Origin: Candidatus Caenarcanales bacterium
GTDB taxonomy: Bacteria > Cyanobacteriota > Vampirovibrionia > 2-02-FULL-35-15
DNA length: 64,000 bases
Assembly: GCA_020050435.1 (NCBI GenBank)
Contig: JAGVKQ010000019.1
Coordinates: forward strand, 1-64,000
Reading direction: 5' to 3'
A model generated the notes under the pieces. It was not told the DNA's origin. It worked only from the letters and a program-made list of their open reading frames with translations, and ran no database searches. The number at the start of each line of letters is the position of its first letter. Within the stretch, counting starts at the first letter, position 1. The translations under genes were made by a program, and so were the position numbers. Shown here in pieces: positions 52,195 through 60,347 of the stretch.

Positions 52195-52496
52195 TATGTT
52201 TTTATTTCCTTTTGAAAAAAAATATTAAATTCTTTCTCTTTATAAAGGTAAGTATGCTCTTTATTTGTTACCTTTATACGTTTATCTACCTAAACAATCT
52301 ATTGAAAGTATCATTTACATTTGTGAAGCGTAAAGCCTCATGATGTTTTTGCATTGTTAGTTGCCCATAGTTCCGTAAAGCAATAGCTTTAAACAAAATA
52401 AAAATCTTTAATGAATCATCTTTAGGATGATTATTAATAAGAGCCCCGCAAATCATTTGTATTTAATCATGTAAGTCAGGTACTTTAAATGAATAA
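52195..52496. other. Gap with a perfect palindrome before the histidine kinase
   Basis: No gene is seen. AATCATC-TTTAG-GATGATT at 52414-52432 is a perfect 7-bp inverted repeat with a CATC/GATG core like the stress element, but neither 38 nor 48 bp downstream has a matching -10 box. It may be a regulator binding site for the kinase/regulator operon. The rest, between the CBS gene and 52414, is AT-rich. Confidence 0.5.
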
Positions 52497-53636
52497 ATGA
52501 CTGACTTGTCTAACATGAAAGAATCGGCTGAAGAAAAAAAGCTTAACATTGTTCCTTCAATTAATGGTTTGAAATCTTTATCTGAGGAAACTTGGCAATT
52601 TGCTAAAGCAAAAAAACTGGCAGATTTAGAAAGCTTATTTGATAACTTAGGTGAAGGTATTGTTGCCTTTAGTTTGGATTTAAACGTCACAGATTCAAAT
52701 AAAGTAGGAAAGCATATAATAGAAAACTTTATAAATTTTTATTATGATGGAAAAAACTATAAATTAAAGGATCTTTTAATAATCCAAGAAGTTTTTATAA
52801 AAAATACTAACTCATTAGCTTTAATGGAAACAGCTTCTTATAATCTTTTTGGAGAAAAACATATATTTAATATTAGTGCTTCACCAATATTTTCTGAAGC
52901 GCATGTTCTTACTGGAGCCTGCTTAATTCTTAATGATATAACAGAGTCTAAAAAACATACAAAAGAGTTGGAAGATCTAATTAGTGGATTAACGCATGAT
53001 TTAAAAACTCCATTGATAGCTGCTGAAATAAACTTTATTCATTTGATAAATGAAGACTTTGGGAAAATATCAAAAGAGCAATTAGAAATTTTGACTTTAT
53101 TAAATCAGAATAATACTGATGCACTAAGATTTGTGAAAAATTTACTTGCTGTTTTTAAATATGAAGCAAAGGTGCAAAAAATAATACTTGAACCAGTTGA
53201 ACTATCAGAGCTTTTTAAGCAAGTAAATAGTTCTATTAAATCAATGCTTGAAGAGAAAAAGATTGATTTAATAGTTTCAACTTCAAACTTTCAATTTATT
53301 TGTGATCCATTTGAAATTGGCAGGGTTTTAGTGAATGTACTTACAAATGCAATTAGTGCTACTCTTAAAGGTGGACGGATTGAACTTACAGCAGTAAAAA
53401 ATGAAGAAGGAGCTGTAATTTTTACAATTGAAGATTTTGGAAATGGTATATCTGAGGAAGATTTGCCAAACCTTTTTAAAAGATTTTGGCAATCATCAAG
53501 GTCACCAAATAGTAGTGGATTAGGTTTACATCTATGCAAACATATTTTAGCAGCCCATGGGGGTAAGATAAGGGCTGAAAGTAAACTGGGGAAATGGACA
53601 AGGATAACATTTGAAATCCCTGATCTTATTGCTTAA
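52497..53636 (+). CDS. Soluble PAS histidine kinase
   Basis: A 379-residue kinase without membrane helices. Residues about 40-155 look like a PAS domain (SLFDNLGEGIVAFSLDLN, ending LILNDITESKKH). HisKA contains ISGLTHDLKTPLIAAEIN with the phospho-His. HATPase has NVLTNAISA (N box), DFGNGISEEDL (G1) and NSSGLGLHLCKHI (G2). It is 19 bp before the NarL-type regulator gene, so the two are a classical pair. No clear SD is seen at ATG 52497. A CATC palindrome lies 65-83 bp upstream. Confidence 0.9.
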   Translation: MTDLSNMKESAEEKKLNIVPSINGLKSLSEETWQFAKAKKLADLESLFDNLGEGIVAFSLDLNVTDSNKVGKHIIENFINFYYDGKNYKLKDLLIIQEVFIKNTNSLALMETASYNLFGEKHIFNISASPIFSEAHVLTGACLILNDITESKKHTKELEDLISGLTHDLKTPLIAAEINFIHLINEDFGKISKEQLEILTLLNQNNTDALRFVKNLLAVFKYEAKVQKIILEPVELSELFKQVNSSIKSMLEEKKIDLIVSTSNFQFICDPFEIGRVLVNVLTNAISATLKGGRIELTAVKNEEGAVIFTIEDFGNGISEEDLPNLFKRFWQSSRSPNSSGLGLHLCKHILAAHGGKIRAESKLGKWTRITFEIPDLIA

Positions 53637-53655
53637 AAATTAACTGTAAATTACC

Positions 53656-54390
53656 ATGACAGAAAACCAACAAAAGAAAATTAGACTTATGCTCGTGGAA
53701 GACCATATCTTAATTAGAATTGGTATGAAATTGTCTCTTGAAAAACTTGAAAACATTGAAGTTATTGCTGAGACCTCAAATGGTAGAGAAGCCATTGACC
53801 TTGCTAGAGAAAAAAATCCAGATGTAATAATTATGGATATTGGTTTAATTGAATTAGATGGCATTGAAGCTACAAAAAAAATTAAGGAAACTAATCCAAA
53901 TATAAAAATAGTAATGTTAACAGTTCATGAATCAGAGAAAGAAATTTTAGCTAGCTTAACTAGCGGTGCCGATGGCTACTGTTTGAAAGACATCTCTCCA
54001 GAGCAATTATATATAGCAATAAAATCAGTTAATGCTGGAGAGATTTGGCTTGCAAAAGAAGTGGCAGAAAAAGTTTTAAGAAATCTTTATGGTAAAGACT
54101 TAAGCGATATTAAAAAAGTTGATTTTGCTAATAAAGTCACTGAAACTAAAAATGAAATGGCTATAAAAAAGCCATATGAAAGAACATCAGTAACCCAATT
54201 GTCTGACAGAGAACTGGACGTTTTAAAGCTAATTGTTGACGGTAAAAGCAATCAAGAAATTGCAGGAAAACTTTTCATTACTTTAGCTACTGTAAAAACC
54301 CATGTTAGGAGTATCTTAACTAAGTTAAGTGTTGATGATAGAACTCAGGCTGCAGTAAAGGGAATGAGAGAAGGATTAGTTTCATTTTAG
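53656..54390 (+). CDS. NarL/FixJ-type response regulator
   Basis: A 244-residue two-domain regulator. The receiver has LMLVEDHILI, phospho-Asp61 in VIIMDIGL, and LKDIS with the Lys. A linker of about 60 residues separates a LuxR-type HTH: LSDRELDVLKLIVDGKSNQE, IAGKLFITLATVKTHVRSIL and TKLSVDDRTQAAVKG. It is partner of the kinase at 52497. It is a good candidate for the activator that binds the shared CATCC element; this is inference. Confidence 0.93.
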   Translation: MTENQQKKIRLMLVEDHILIRIGMKLSLEKLENIEVIAETSNGREAIDLAREKNPDVIIMDIGLIELDGIEATKKIKETNPNIKIVMLTVHESEKEILASLTSGADGYCLKDISPEQLYIAIKSVNAGEIWLAKEVAEKVLRNLYGKDLSDIKKVDFANKVTETKNEMAIKKPYERTSVTQLSDRELDVLKLIVDGKSNQEIAGKLFITLATVKTHVRSILTKLSVDDRTQAAVKGMREGLVSF

Positions 54391-54410
54391 CCAGTCTTGC
54401 AGATATAAAT

Positions 54411-54464
54411 CATCCTTTTGGTTACCAAGAGTAGGGGGTTTTTTCAAGAAGAATTTGCTAGTCT
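54411..54464 (+). promoter_or_regulatory. Class I stress-type promoter (48 bp) before the endonuclease-like gene
   Basis: CATCCTTTTGGTTACCAAGA then GTAGG begins at 54411, and TAGTCT lies at 54459-54464, 48 bp away. The ATG is at 54470, so transcription would begin at about the ATG. Confidence 0.6.
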
Positions 54465-54469
54465 AGATC

Positions 54470-55975
54470 ATGAGAATTTTTACACTGGTTTTAATAAATC
54501 TAAGTTTGTTAATTTTGACTTGTAATATAGCAAATAGTGAAGATTTAGCCATTCTTTTTAAGCAACAGATAGAAGAACGTATTGATGTAAGAGATCCAGA
54601 GTTAAAACAAATTTCTGATTTTACTTTTGATGAGCTTAAAGAATTAAGTCAAACAGCTACACCTAAAGCAGATCTTCAAGCTAAATTAGATAATCATTTA
54701 TCAATGGTCTATCTCGTAGAGCGCAATAACAGCCATAAATTGGATAAACCATATCTTCGAATAGCACACTGGAATGTTGAAAGAGGACTTAATGTTGAAG
54801 ATATTAAGGAAATTCTTATTAATCAACATGATTATGAAAATAAACATATTTCAAATGTAAAACCTAGACTCAGGAAGAATTTTAAAGAAGAATTAAATAC
54901 TTTTGCAAACACTGACATCCTTTGTTTAAATGAAATAGATATTGGAATGCCTCGTACAAAATATAAAAATATTGTCTCGGAATTGGGCGATACTCTTAAT
55001 TGGGACTATGCTTATGCCACTGAATTTGTAGAAGTTGGACCTTTATTTCAAAATAAATTAGTTGATAAAGCCCTTTATAAAGGTTTGCATGGAAATGCAA
55101 TAATCTCAAAATATCCAATAATTTCTACTAAGGTGATTAGAATACCTAATGAATATGACTGGTATAGAGCTGAAGCCGTTAAGCGTCAATCCCCTCTTGA
55201 ACATGTGAGGCATTTTGGTGCAATGGCAATTTTCAGTGAAAAAATTGAATATAAAGAAGTGAGGCATGGAAGTAGGAATGCATTAATTGCTGATATTCAA
55301 CTTCCAGATGGTCAAATAATTACAGTAGTTTCTACACACTTAGAAGACAGAGCTTATGCTGATAAAAGGCTTAAACAATTTAAATATCTTTTAGAAAATC
55401 TAAAAGATAAAAAAACTCCTGTAATTCTAGCTGGGGATTTAAATACCTCTACTACTGAGACCATACCTACATCTTTAAAGAAAGAAGTTGTAAAAAGAAT
55501 TAGAGATCCACATTTTGTTTTAAGAGCGGCTGCTACTCCATTTATCCCTGGATTGCCGATAGCATGTGCATTGGCTTCTGTTCCAATTAGTAAGCTCCTT
55601 GCATATAAAGATCCTTTTTTCCCTAGCATCCCCATAGTATTTCCAAACCATGAAAGACGATTTTATGCTTCCTTAAAGAAATTTAAATTTAATGATGGAA
55701 ATACTTTTGATTTAAGTGGAGATAAAGAAAAAAGCTCAAATAGAAGAGGGGGGCTTCTTGCAAACTCTAATCAAAGACACTGGAAAGGATTTAAAAGCAC
55801 TTTTAAATTGAAAGAACCTAGATTAATTGCATACTTTAAACTAGATTGGTTTTTTGTAAAACCAGTAGGAGAACACTTTATGCCTTTTAATGGAAAAACA
55901 TTAAAAACTTTAAACTATTCTTCAATAGGTCATATTTCTGATCATAATCCTATAACTGTAGATTTAACTCTTTAG
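54470..55975 (+). CDS. Exported endonuclease/exonuclease/phosphatase-family protein
   Basis: A 501-residue secreted member of the EEP superfamily (DNase I-like phosphodiesterases). A signal peptide (LVLINLSLLILTCNIANS) precedes the domain. Catalytic stations are LRIAHWNVERG (Asn), DILCLNEIDIG (Glu), AIISKYPI, VSTHLEDR, ILAGDLNTS (Asp/Asn) and SDHNPITVDL (His). Length is longer than most EEPs, with inserts in the C-terminal half. A class I promoter places the probable transcription start within about one base of the ATG, so the mRNA may be leaderless. Substrate unknown. Confidence 0.88.
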   Translation: MRIFTLVLINLSLLILTCNIANSEDLAILFKQQIEERIDVRDPELKQISDFTFDELKELSQTATPKADLQAKLDNHLSMVYLVERNNSHKLDKPYLRIAHWNVERGLNVEDIKEILINQHDYENKHISNVKPRLRKNFKEELNTFANTDILCLNEIDIGMPRTKYKNIVSELGDTLNWDYAYATEFVEVGPLFQNKLVDKALYKGLHGNAIISKYPIISTKVIRIPNEYDWYRAEAVKRQSPLEHVRHFGAMAIFSEKIEYKEVRHGSRNALIADIQLPDGQIITVVSTHLEDRAYADKRLKQFKYLLENLKDKKTPVILAGDLNTSTTETIPTSLKKEVVKRIRDPHFVLRAAATPFIPGLPIACALASVPISKLLAYKDPFFPSIPIVFPNHERRFYASLKKFKFNDGNTFDLSGDKEKSSNRRGGLLANSNQRHWKGFKSTFKLKEPRLIAYFKLDWFFVKPVGEHFMPFNGKTLKTLNYSSIGHISDHNPITVDLTL

Positions 55976-56000
55976 ACTAGAAAATATTGAAATAACTATA

Positions 56001-57563
56001 ATGAATAAAAATACAGAAGATATTAAAAATACAGAACGAACAAACATTGAAGTTGTTCAACGGGAAGCATTAACACTTGCAGAAAGTATTATAAGCACAG
56101 TTAGGGAGCCGCTTATAGTTTTAGATGCTAATTTAAAAATTCAAAATGTAAATAAATCTTTTTACGATACCTTTAAGGTACATGAAAAAGAAACAATAGG
56201 AACCTTGATTTATGATTTAGGAAACAAGCAATGGGATATACCTAAACTTAGAGAATTATTAGATGAAGTTCTAACAAAAAAACAAGATTTTATGAATTAT
56301 GAAATGGAGCATGATTTCCAGCAAATTGGACAAAAATCAATGCTATTAAATGCAAAAAGAATATTTAGAAAAGATATAGGAACTGAGACTATTCTTCTTG
56401 CTATTGAAGATATTACTGAGCGTAAAAATGTTGAAGTTATCCAACAAGAAGCATTAACGTTTGCAGAAAGTATTATAAGCACTGTTAGAGAACCACTCAT
56501 AGTTTTAGATGCTAATTTAAAAATTCAAAATGTAAATAAATCTTTTTACGATACCTTTAATGTAAATGAAAAAGAAACAATAGGAACCTTAATTTACGAT
56601 TTAGGAAATAAACAATGGGACATACCTAAACTAAGAGAATTATTAGATGAAGTTTTAACAAAAAAACAAGATTTTATGAATTATGAGATGGAGCATAATT
56701 TCCAGCAAATTGGACAAAAATCAATGCTATTAAATGCAAAAAGAATATTTAGAAAAGATATAGGAACTGAGACTATTCTTCTTGCCATTGAAGACATTAC
56801 TGAGCGTAAAAAGGCAGAAGAAGAAATTAAGCAGTATTCTTTTGAACTAGAGCGCTCAAATACTGAGCTAGAATACTTTGCATATGTAGCATCTCATGAC
56901 TTACAAGAGCCTCTAAGAATGGTAGCGGGTTACACTCAGCTTCTGGAAAAAAAATATAAAGATCAATTAGATGATAATGCAAAAAAATATATTAATTTTG
57001 CTGTTGATGGAGCAGTTAGAATGCAAGCTTTAATTAATGATTTACTTGACTATTCACGAGTTGGTGCAAAGAAAAAAGAAATTACAAAGATAAATTGTAT
57101 AAGTGTAATAAATAGAATCTTAACAAATATGAAAGATGTAATAACTACATCAAATGCACAAGTTAAGTTTAATAAATTCCCTGAAATATATGGAGATGAA
57201 GTGCAAATTGAAAGATTGTTTCAGAACTTAATAAGCAATTCAATTAAGTTCCACTCTGATAAATCACCCATAATAGAAATTGAAGCAAAGGGAAAGGACA
57301 ATAACTCATGCTTGTTTTCATTTAAAGATAATGGAATTGGATTTGAGAAAGAATTTAGTGAGAAAATCTTTCAAATATTTCAACGATTACATACAAAACA
57401 AAAGTATACTGGAACTGGAATAGGGCTTGCTGTTTGTAAAAAAATAGTTGAAATACATGGCGGGCAAATTTGGGTAGACTCAGCAATTGGTGAAGGAAGC
57501 ACTTTTTATTTTACCCTACCCATGACTCATAGAATCCATATTGGATACAAAACAACTAAATAA
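56001..57563 (+). CDS. Histidine kinase with two nearly identical PAS domains
   Basis: A 520-residue soluble kinase. Two PAS domains of 128 residues are near-identical (LIVLDANLKIQNVNKSFYDT, NKQWDIPKLRELL and GQKSMLLNAKRIFRKDIGTE in both). Then HisKA with VASHDLQEPLRMVAGYTQLL, and HATPase with LFQNLISNSIKF, DNGIGFEKEF and TGTGIGLAVCKKIVE. It is followed by a stand-alone receiver (29 bp) and a receiver-HTH protein, its likely partners. The duplication is in frame and recent. No strong SD at the ATG. Confidence 0.92.
   Translation: MNKNTEDIKNTERTNIEVVQREALTLAESIISTVREPLIVLDANLKIQNVNKSFYDTFKVHEKETIGTLIYDLGNKQWDIPKLRELLDEVLTKKQDFMNYEMEHDFQQIGQKSMLLNAKRIFRKDIGTETILLAIEDITERKNVEVIQQEALTFAESIISTVREPLIVLDANLKIQNVNKSFYDTFNVNEKETIGTLIYDLGNKQWDIPKLRELLDEVLTKKQDFMNYEMEHNFQQIGQKSMLLNAKRIFRKDIGTETILLAIEDITERKKAEEEIKQYSFELERSNTELEYFAYVASHDLQEPLRMVAGYTQLLEKKYKDQLDDNAKKYINFAVDGAVRMQALINDLLDYSRVGAKKKEITKINCISVINRILTNMKDVITTSNAQVKFNKFPEIYGDEVQIERLFQNLISNSIKFHSDKSPIIEIEAKGKDNNSCLFSFKDNGIGFEKEFSEKIFQIFQRLHTKQKYTGTGIGLAVCKKIVEIHGGQIWVDSAIGEGSTFYFTLPMTHRIHIGYKTTK
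56043..56810 (+). repeat. Two 384-bp direct repeats coding PAS domains
   Basis: Unit 1 is 56043-56426 and unit 2 is 56427-56810, with an exact 384-bp period. Most differences are silent and few residues change (for example FKVHEKE / FNVNEKE). Confidence 0.85.
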
Positions 57564-57592
57564 GTTTAAAAAAGTAAAAGAGTGAGAAAATT

Positions 57593-58051
57593 ATGACAAA
57601 TAACAATATAAACAGTGAACCAATAGAAATACTTCTTGTTGAAGACAATCCTGGTGATGCTGAATTAACAGTAGAGGCTTTTAAAGAAGCCAAAGTGAAC
57701 AATAATATTTACATTGTCGAAGACGGCAAAGAAGCCATTGCATTTTTAAATAAAGAAGGGAAGTACAATTTATCAGTTACGCCAGATATCATTCTCCTTG
57801 ATTTAAATTTGCCAAAAATGGGTGGACTGGAAGTTCTTTCTATAATTAAAGAGGACGATAATTTAAAACATATTCCTGTTGTCGTGCTGACCACCTCAAG
57901 CTCAGACCAAGATATTTTAAAGAGCTATAAACTTCATGCAAATTGTTATATAACTAAACCTGTTAAATTAGATAACTTTATTGAAGCTATTCAGAAACTA
58001 GACAGTTTTTGGTTAAGCTTTGTTAAGTTGCCTGTGGGGATAAAAATTTAA
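57593..58051 (+). CDS. Stand-alone receiver (Rcp1-like response regulator)
   Basis: A 152-residue receiver closely like the one at 43888. It has ILLVEDNPGDAEL, phospho-Asp70 in IILLDLNLPKM, VVVLTTSSSDQDI and ANCYITKPV with the conserved Lys. It lacks output. It follows the double-PAS kinase by 29 bp and is its expected partner. Its sequence likeness to the earlier receiver suggests that the two kinase-receiver modules come from a duplication. Confidence 0.92.
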   Translation: MTNNNINSEPIEILLVEDNPGDAELTVEAFKEAKVNNNIYIVEDGKEAIAFLNKEGKYNLSVTPDIILLDLNLPKMGGLEVLSIIKEDDNLKHIPVVVLTTSSSDQDILKSYKLHANCYITKPVKLDNFIEAIQKLDSFWLSFVKLPVGIKI

Positions 58052-58054
58052 TAT

Positions 58055-58642
58055 ATGAATGAAGTAATTAAAATTTTATTAGTCGAAGATAACCTGGGTG
58101 ATGCAGGGTTAATCCAAGAAAGCTTGGCAGAAAAAGCTGCATTATTTGAAATTACGCATGTTGATAGACTTTCTGAAGCTATCAAGCTTCTTGAGGGAAA
58201 TAATTTTGATCTAGTTTTATTAGATCTTTCACTTCCAGATAGTAGTGGAATTGATACATTTAGAAAAGTACAGTTAAAAATTCCAAATCTCCCAATTATC
58301 TTATTAACAGGACTTGATGATGAAGTATTGGCTCTTAAATTGATTAAAGAGGGTGCTCAAGATTATTTAGTAAAAGGACAAATAAATAGTAAAGTTCTCA
58401 TTAAATCTATTTGTTATGCATTTGAAAGACACAATAAAAATAGTGAAAAAGCTCAAAGAAAAGATGAGATCGTAAAAAGTGAGGAAACCGAGCATGCAGT
58501 TAGTGAAATTGAAAAATCAATTTTAACACTTATAGCAGAAGGCATGTCTAATGAGAAAATTGCAGAGAAGTTACACTTAAGTCTTTCTACAATTAGAAGC
58601 CATATGGGTGTAGTAATTACAAAGCTGTATGTTTCTAACTGA
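58055..58642 (+). CDS. Receiver-HTH response regulator with short LuxR domain
   Basis: A 195-residue regulator. Receiver: ILLVEDNLGDAGL, phospho-Asp57 in LVLLDLSLPDSS, and YLVKGQ with the Lys. A Glu/Lys linker follows. The HTH has ILTLIAEGMSNEKIAEKLHL and SLSTIRSHMGVVITKL, then stops at YVSN, about 10-15 residues before the usual end of a LuxR domain, so the last helix is missing. It lies 3 bp after the stand-alone receiver. The missing helix may weaken dimerisation. No downstream frame restores it. Confidence 0.82.
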   Translation: MNEVIKILLVEDNLGDAGLIQESLAEKAALFEITHVDRLSEAIKLLEGNNFDLVLLDLSLPDSSGIDTFRKVQLKIPNLPIILLTGLDDEVLALKLIKEGAQDYLVKGQINSKVLIKSICYAFERHNKNSEKAQRKDEIVKSEETEHAVSEIEKSILTLIAEGMSNEKIAEKLHLSLSTIRSHMGVVITKLYVSN

Positions 58643-58655
58643 TCTTAAATAGTTT

Positions 58656-58880
58656 TTATACTTTCTTTGTACTACTCATGATAAGTAAAATTACTCCACT
58701 AGCTAATGCAATTGTTCCAAAAGCTGGTAGTAGTGGTACTTCTTTTGTTTTCTCACTTGTTATTTCCAGTGGTCCTAAATCTAGGACTTTTTCTTTTGAT
58801 GTATAAGTAATTCCTTGATAAGCAAATGCTAGGATTCCCATAGAAATTAGCACGATTATAAGTATGGTATTTTGTTTCAT
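58656..58880 (-). CDS. Two-helix small membrane protein
   Basis: A 74-residue protein with two membrane helices (ILIIVLISMGILAFAYQ, residues 6-22, and LPAFGTIALASGVILLIM, about 51-68) joined by YTSKEKVLDLGPLEITSEKT. The sequence AYQGITYT with a KVLDLGP loop is conserved in a family of short inner-membrane proteins; it resembles DUF3185, which I could not verify. It converges on the regulator gene. Confidence 0.7.
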   Translation of the reverse strand: MKQNTILIIVLISMGILAFAYQGITYTSKEKVLDLGPLEITSEKTKEVPLLPAFGTIALASGVILLIMSSTKKV

Positions 58881-58920
58881 CTGCTAAGTTTAGCTTTATT
58901 GGTTTGGAAAAGATATTGAA

Positions 58921-58983
58921 CTAAAGGATGATCCTTTTGGTTATCTTTGGGAGGAATCGCATCGTATGCAAAAGATGTATTCT
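58921..58983 (+). promoter_or_regulatory. Class I stress-type promoter (48 bp) with palindrome
   Basis: CTAAAGGATGATCCTTTTGG then TTATCTTTGGGAGG: AAAGGAT-G-ATCCTTT is a palindrome at the upstream edge. From GATCC (58930) to TATTCT (58978-58983) is exactly 48 bp. Gene start at 59023. Confidence 0.7.
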
Positions 58984-59022
58984 TAAATCCAGGAATTAGC
59001 CAAAAAAATGAAATGGGGAAAT

Positions 59023-59346
59023 ATGACACAACTAGAATACATGGAAGAGTTATTAACAGAAAGTGCTAATGTGGGAAAATGTGAAGAATTGCTCTCAAAT
59101 GCATGTAATTGTTTGGATAACTACGATTCAGAAACTGCATTTAATGAAATCAATAGAGCAATTGCTATTTTAAAATTAGATGTTAGAACTACTTGTTCTA
59201 AAGAAAGAAGAAATCTTCTTAAAGACTCTACTGAAACATTACAAATGCTTACACATGAGATGAAGCTAGGAAATAGAAATCAAGAAATAAGTCTCAGTGC
59301 ATCATTAACAAGAGTTCACAAAACCATTATGCAATGTAATTGGTGA
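59023..59346 (+). CDS. Small helical hypothetical protein
   Basis: A 107-residue soluble protein, probably all-helical (MTQLEYMEELLTESANVGKC, YDSETAFNEINRAIAILKL), with several Cys (KCEEL, NACNCL, TTCSKE). ATG 59023 is chosen because GGGG lies 6-9 bp before it; ATG 59008 is also possible. The pattern of short helices recalls the exported protein at 44788. It is the first gene after a strong class I promoter and is likely part of the stress group. Function unknown. Confidence 0.6.
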   Translation: MTQLEYMEELLTESANVGKCEELLSNACNCLDNYDSETAFNEINRAIAILKLDVRTTCSKERRNLLKDSTETLQMLTHEMKLGNRNQEISLSASLTRVHKTIMQCNW

Positions 59347-59378
59347 AAACTTCCTGTAGATTTATTAGGAGCTAATAA

Positions 59379-59822
59379 GTGAATAGAGAAATCAAGTTTA
59401 GATCTTGGGTATTAAGATCTTCTGATAAAGATGAAAAAGGTAATCCAAAAGGCCGTATGAATTATGATTTTTATCTAAATTCTGATGGGAAAACTCAATC
59501 TGTTACTTTTGATGAAGATGAAAGTGATTTTTTGAATGAAATAGCTCTTATGCAGTATACAGGCTTCAAAGATAAAAACGGAAAAGAAATCTATGAAGGA
59601 GATATTCTAGAATCCAAACATGGACTTGAGAAAGTCATATTTCGAGATGGTGGATTTTATCCTTTTATAAAGGTTGTATGGCAGTTCGCCTCTGATTCAA
59701 CTGCAATCACAGTTTTAGGAAATATTTGTGAATCGCCAACATTAATAAATAACCAAACCATAGTTAAAACGCAGGACGCTTCTCAAATAGCTGATTTAGA
59801 AGCTGAGGCATTTAGCGTATAA
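59379..59822 (+). CDS. YopX-family protein
   Basis: A 147-residue YopX-like protein. It starts REIKFRSWVLRSSDKDEKGN and contains LMQYTGFKDKNGKEIYEGDI, the family signature. YopX proteins occur in phages and mobile elements of Firmicutes and are of unknown role. GTG 59379 is used because AGGAG lies 7 bp before it. It starts 32 bp after the helical protein. No phage genes are next to it, so it may be a lone remnant. Confidence 0.85.
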   Translation: MNREIKFRSWVLRSSDKDEKGNPKGRMNYDFYLNSDGKTQSVTFDEDESDFLNEIALMQYTGFKDKNGKEIYEGDILESKHGLEKVIFRDGGFYPFIKVVWQFASDSTAITVLGNICESPTLINNQTIVKTQDASQIADLEAEAFSV

Positions 59823-59870
59823 TATTTATTTACAAGAGCTATTGTTACTTGATTGTTGGGAGAAATTATT

Positions 59871-60032
59871 ATGCTATTTAAAGAATGGTTTAAGAAAAAT
59901 TTTTCTAACAATCGTGCAAACAATGAAAGAATAGAGCAACTGATAAAAGAGTCCAAAGTTAAAGCTGCTGAGCTGGCTGTTTGTGAAGAAGCTGAAGCTA
60001 TAAGTCTTAAAGAAACAGCAACAGAACATTAA
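59871..60032 (+). CDS. Small 53-residue protein
   Basis: An ORF too short for a 60-residue cutoff: MLFKEWFKKNFSNNRANNER, then a helical Glu/Lys/Ala segment and ETATEH at the end. GGGAGA is 7 bp before the ATG, so translation is likely. It has an amphipathic helical character and no recognised family. It follows the YopX gene by about 50 bp. Confidence 0.6.
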   Translation: MLFKEWFKKNFSNNRANNERIEQLIKESKVKAAELAVCEEAEAISLKETATEH

Positions 60033-60065
60033 ATTAAAGAAAGTTTAAATAGAATCAAAGAGTAT

Positions 60066-60347
60066 CTAACTCCAGTATTGAATAGAAAAATGAGGTTCTC
60101 TACGTGTATTAGCTAAGACTACTCCAATAGTTTTTCCTTGTAACTTAGTCCCATTTAAAGCTTTTATTGCATGGCAAGCGTCCTTATGATTAAACATATT
60201 TATAAATGCAAAACCATTAGGCATATGTGTAAATTTTTCTTTTATAAGTTTTGCAAATACAGTCTTGCTGAAGTGTCCAAATAAAATATCTAAGTCTTGC
60301 TTCAGTGTTATAACAGCTAAATTACTAATATATAATCGTGTTGTCAT
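60066..60347 (-). CDS. RRM-domain RNA-binding protein
   Basis: A 93-residue protein made of one RNA recognition motif. RNP2 is LYISNL near residue 4 and RNP1 is GFAFINMF near 47-54; the second helix is ACHAIKALNGTKLQGKTIGV. Such short RRM proteins (Rbp) are typical of cyanobacteria, where several are cold-induced; here the role is inferred. GAGG lies before ATG. The long AT-rich upstream gap (60348-60655) holds no other gene. Confidence 0.92.
   Translation of the reverse strand: MTTRLYISNLAVITLKQDLDILFGHFSKTVFAKLIKEKFTHMPNGFAFINMFNHKDACHAIKALNGTKLQGKTIGVVLANTRREPHFSIQYWS

Noticed and set aside
59379-59822. Prophage, suggested by the YopX gene
   Set aside because: No integrase, capsid, tail or lysis gene is nearby; a single YopX gene is not a phage.
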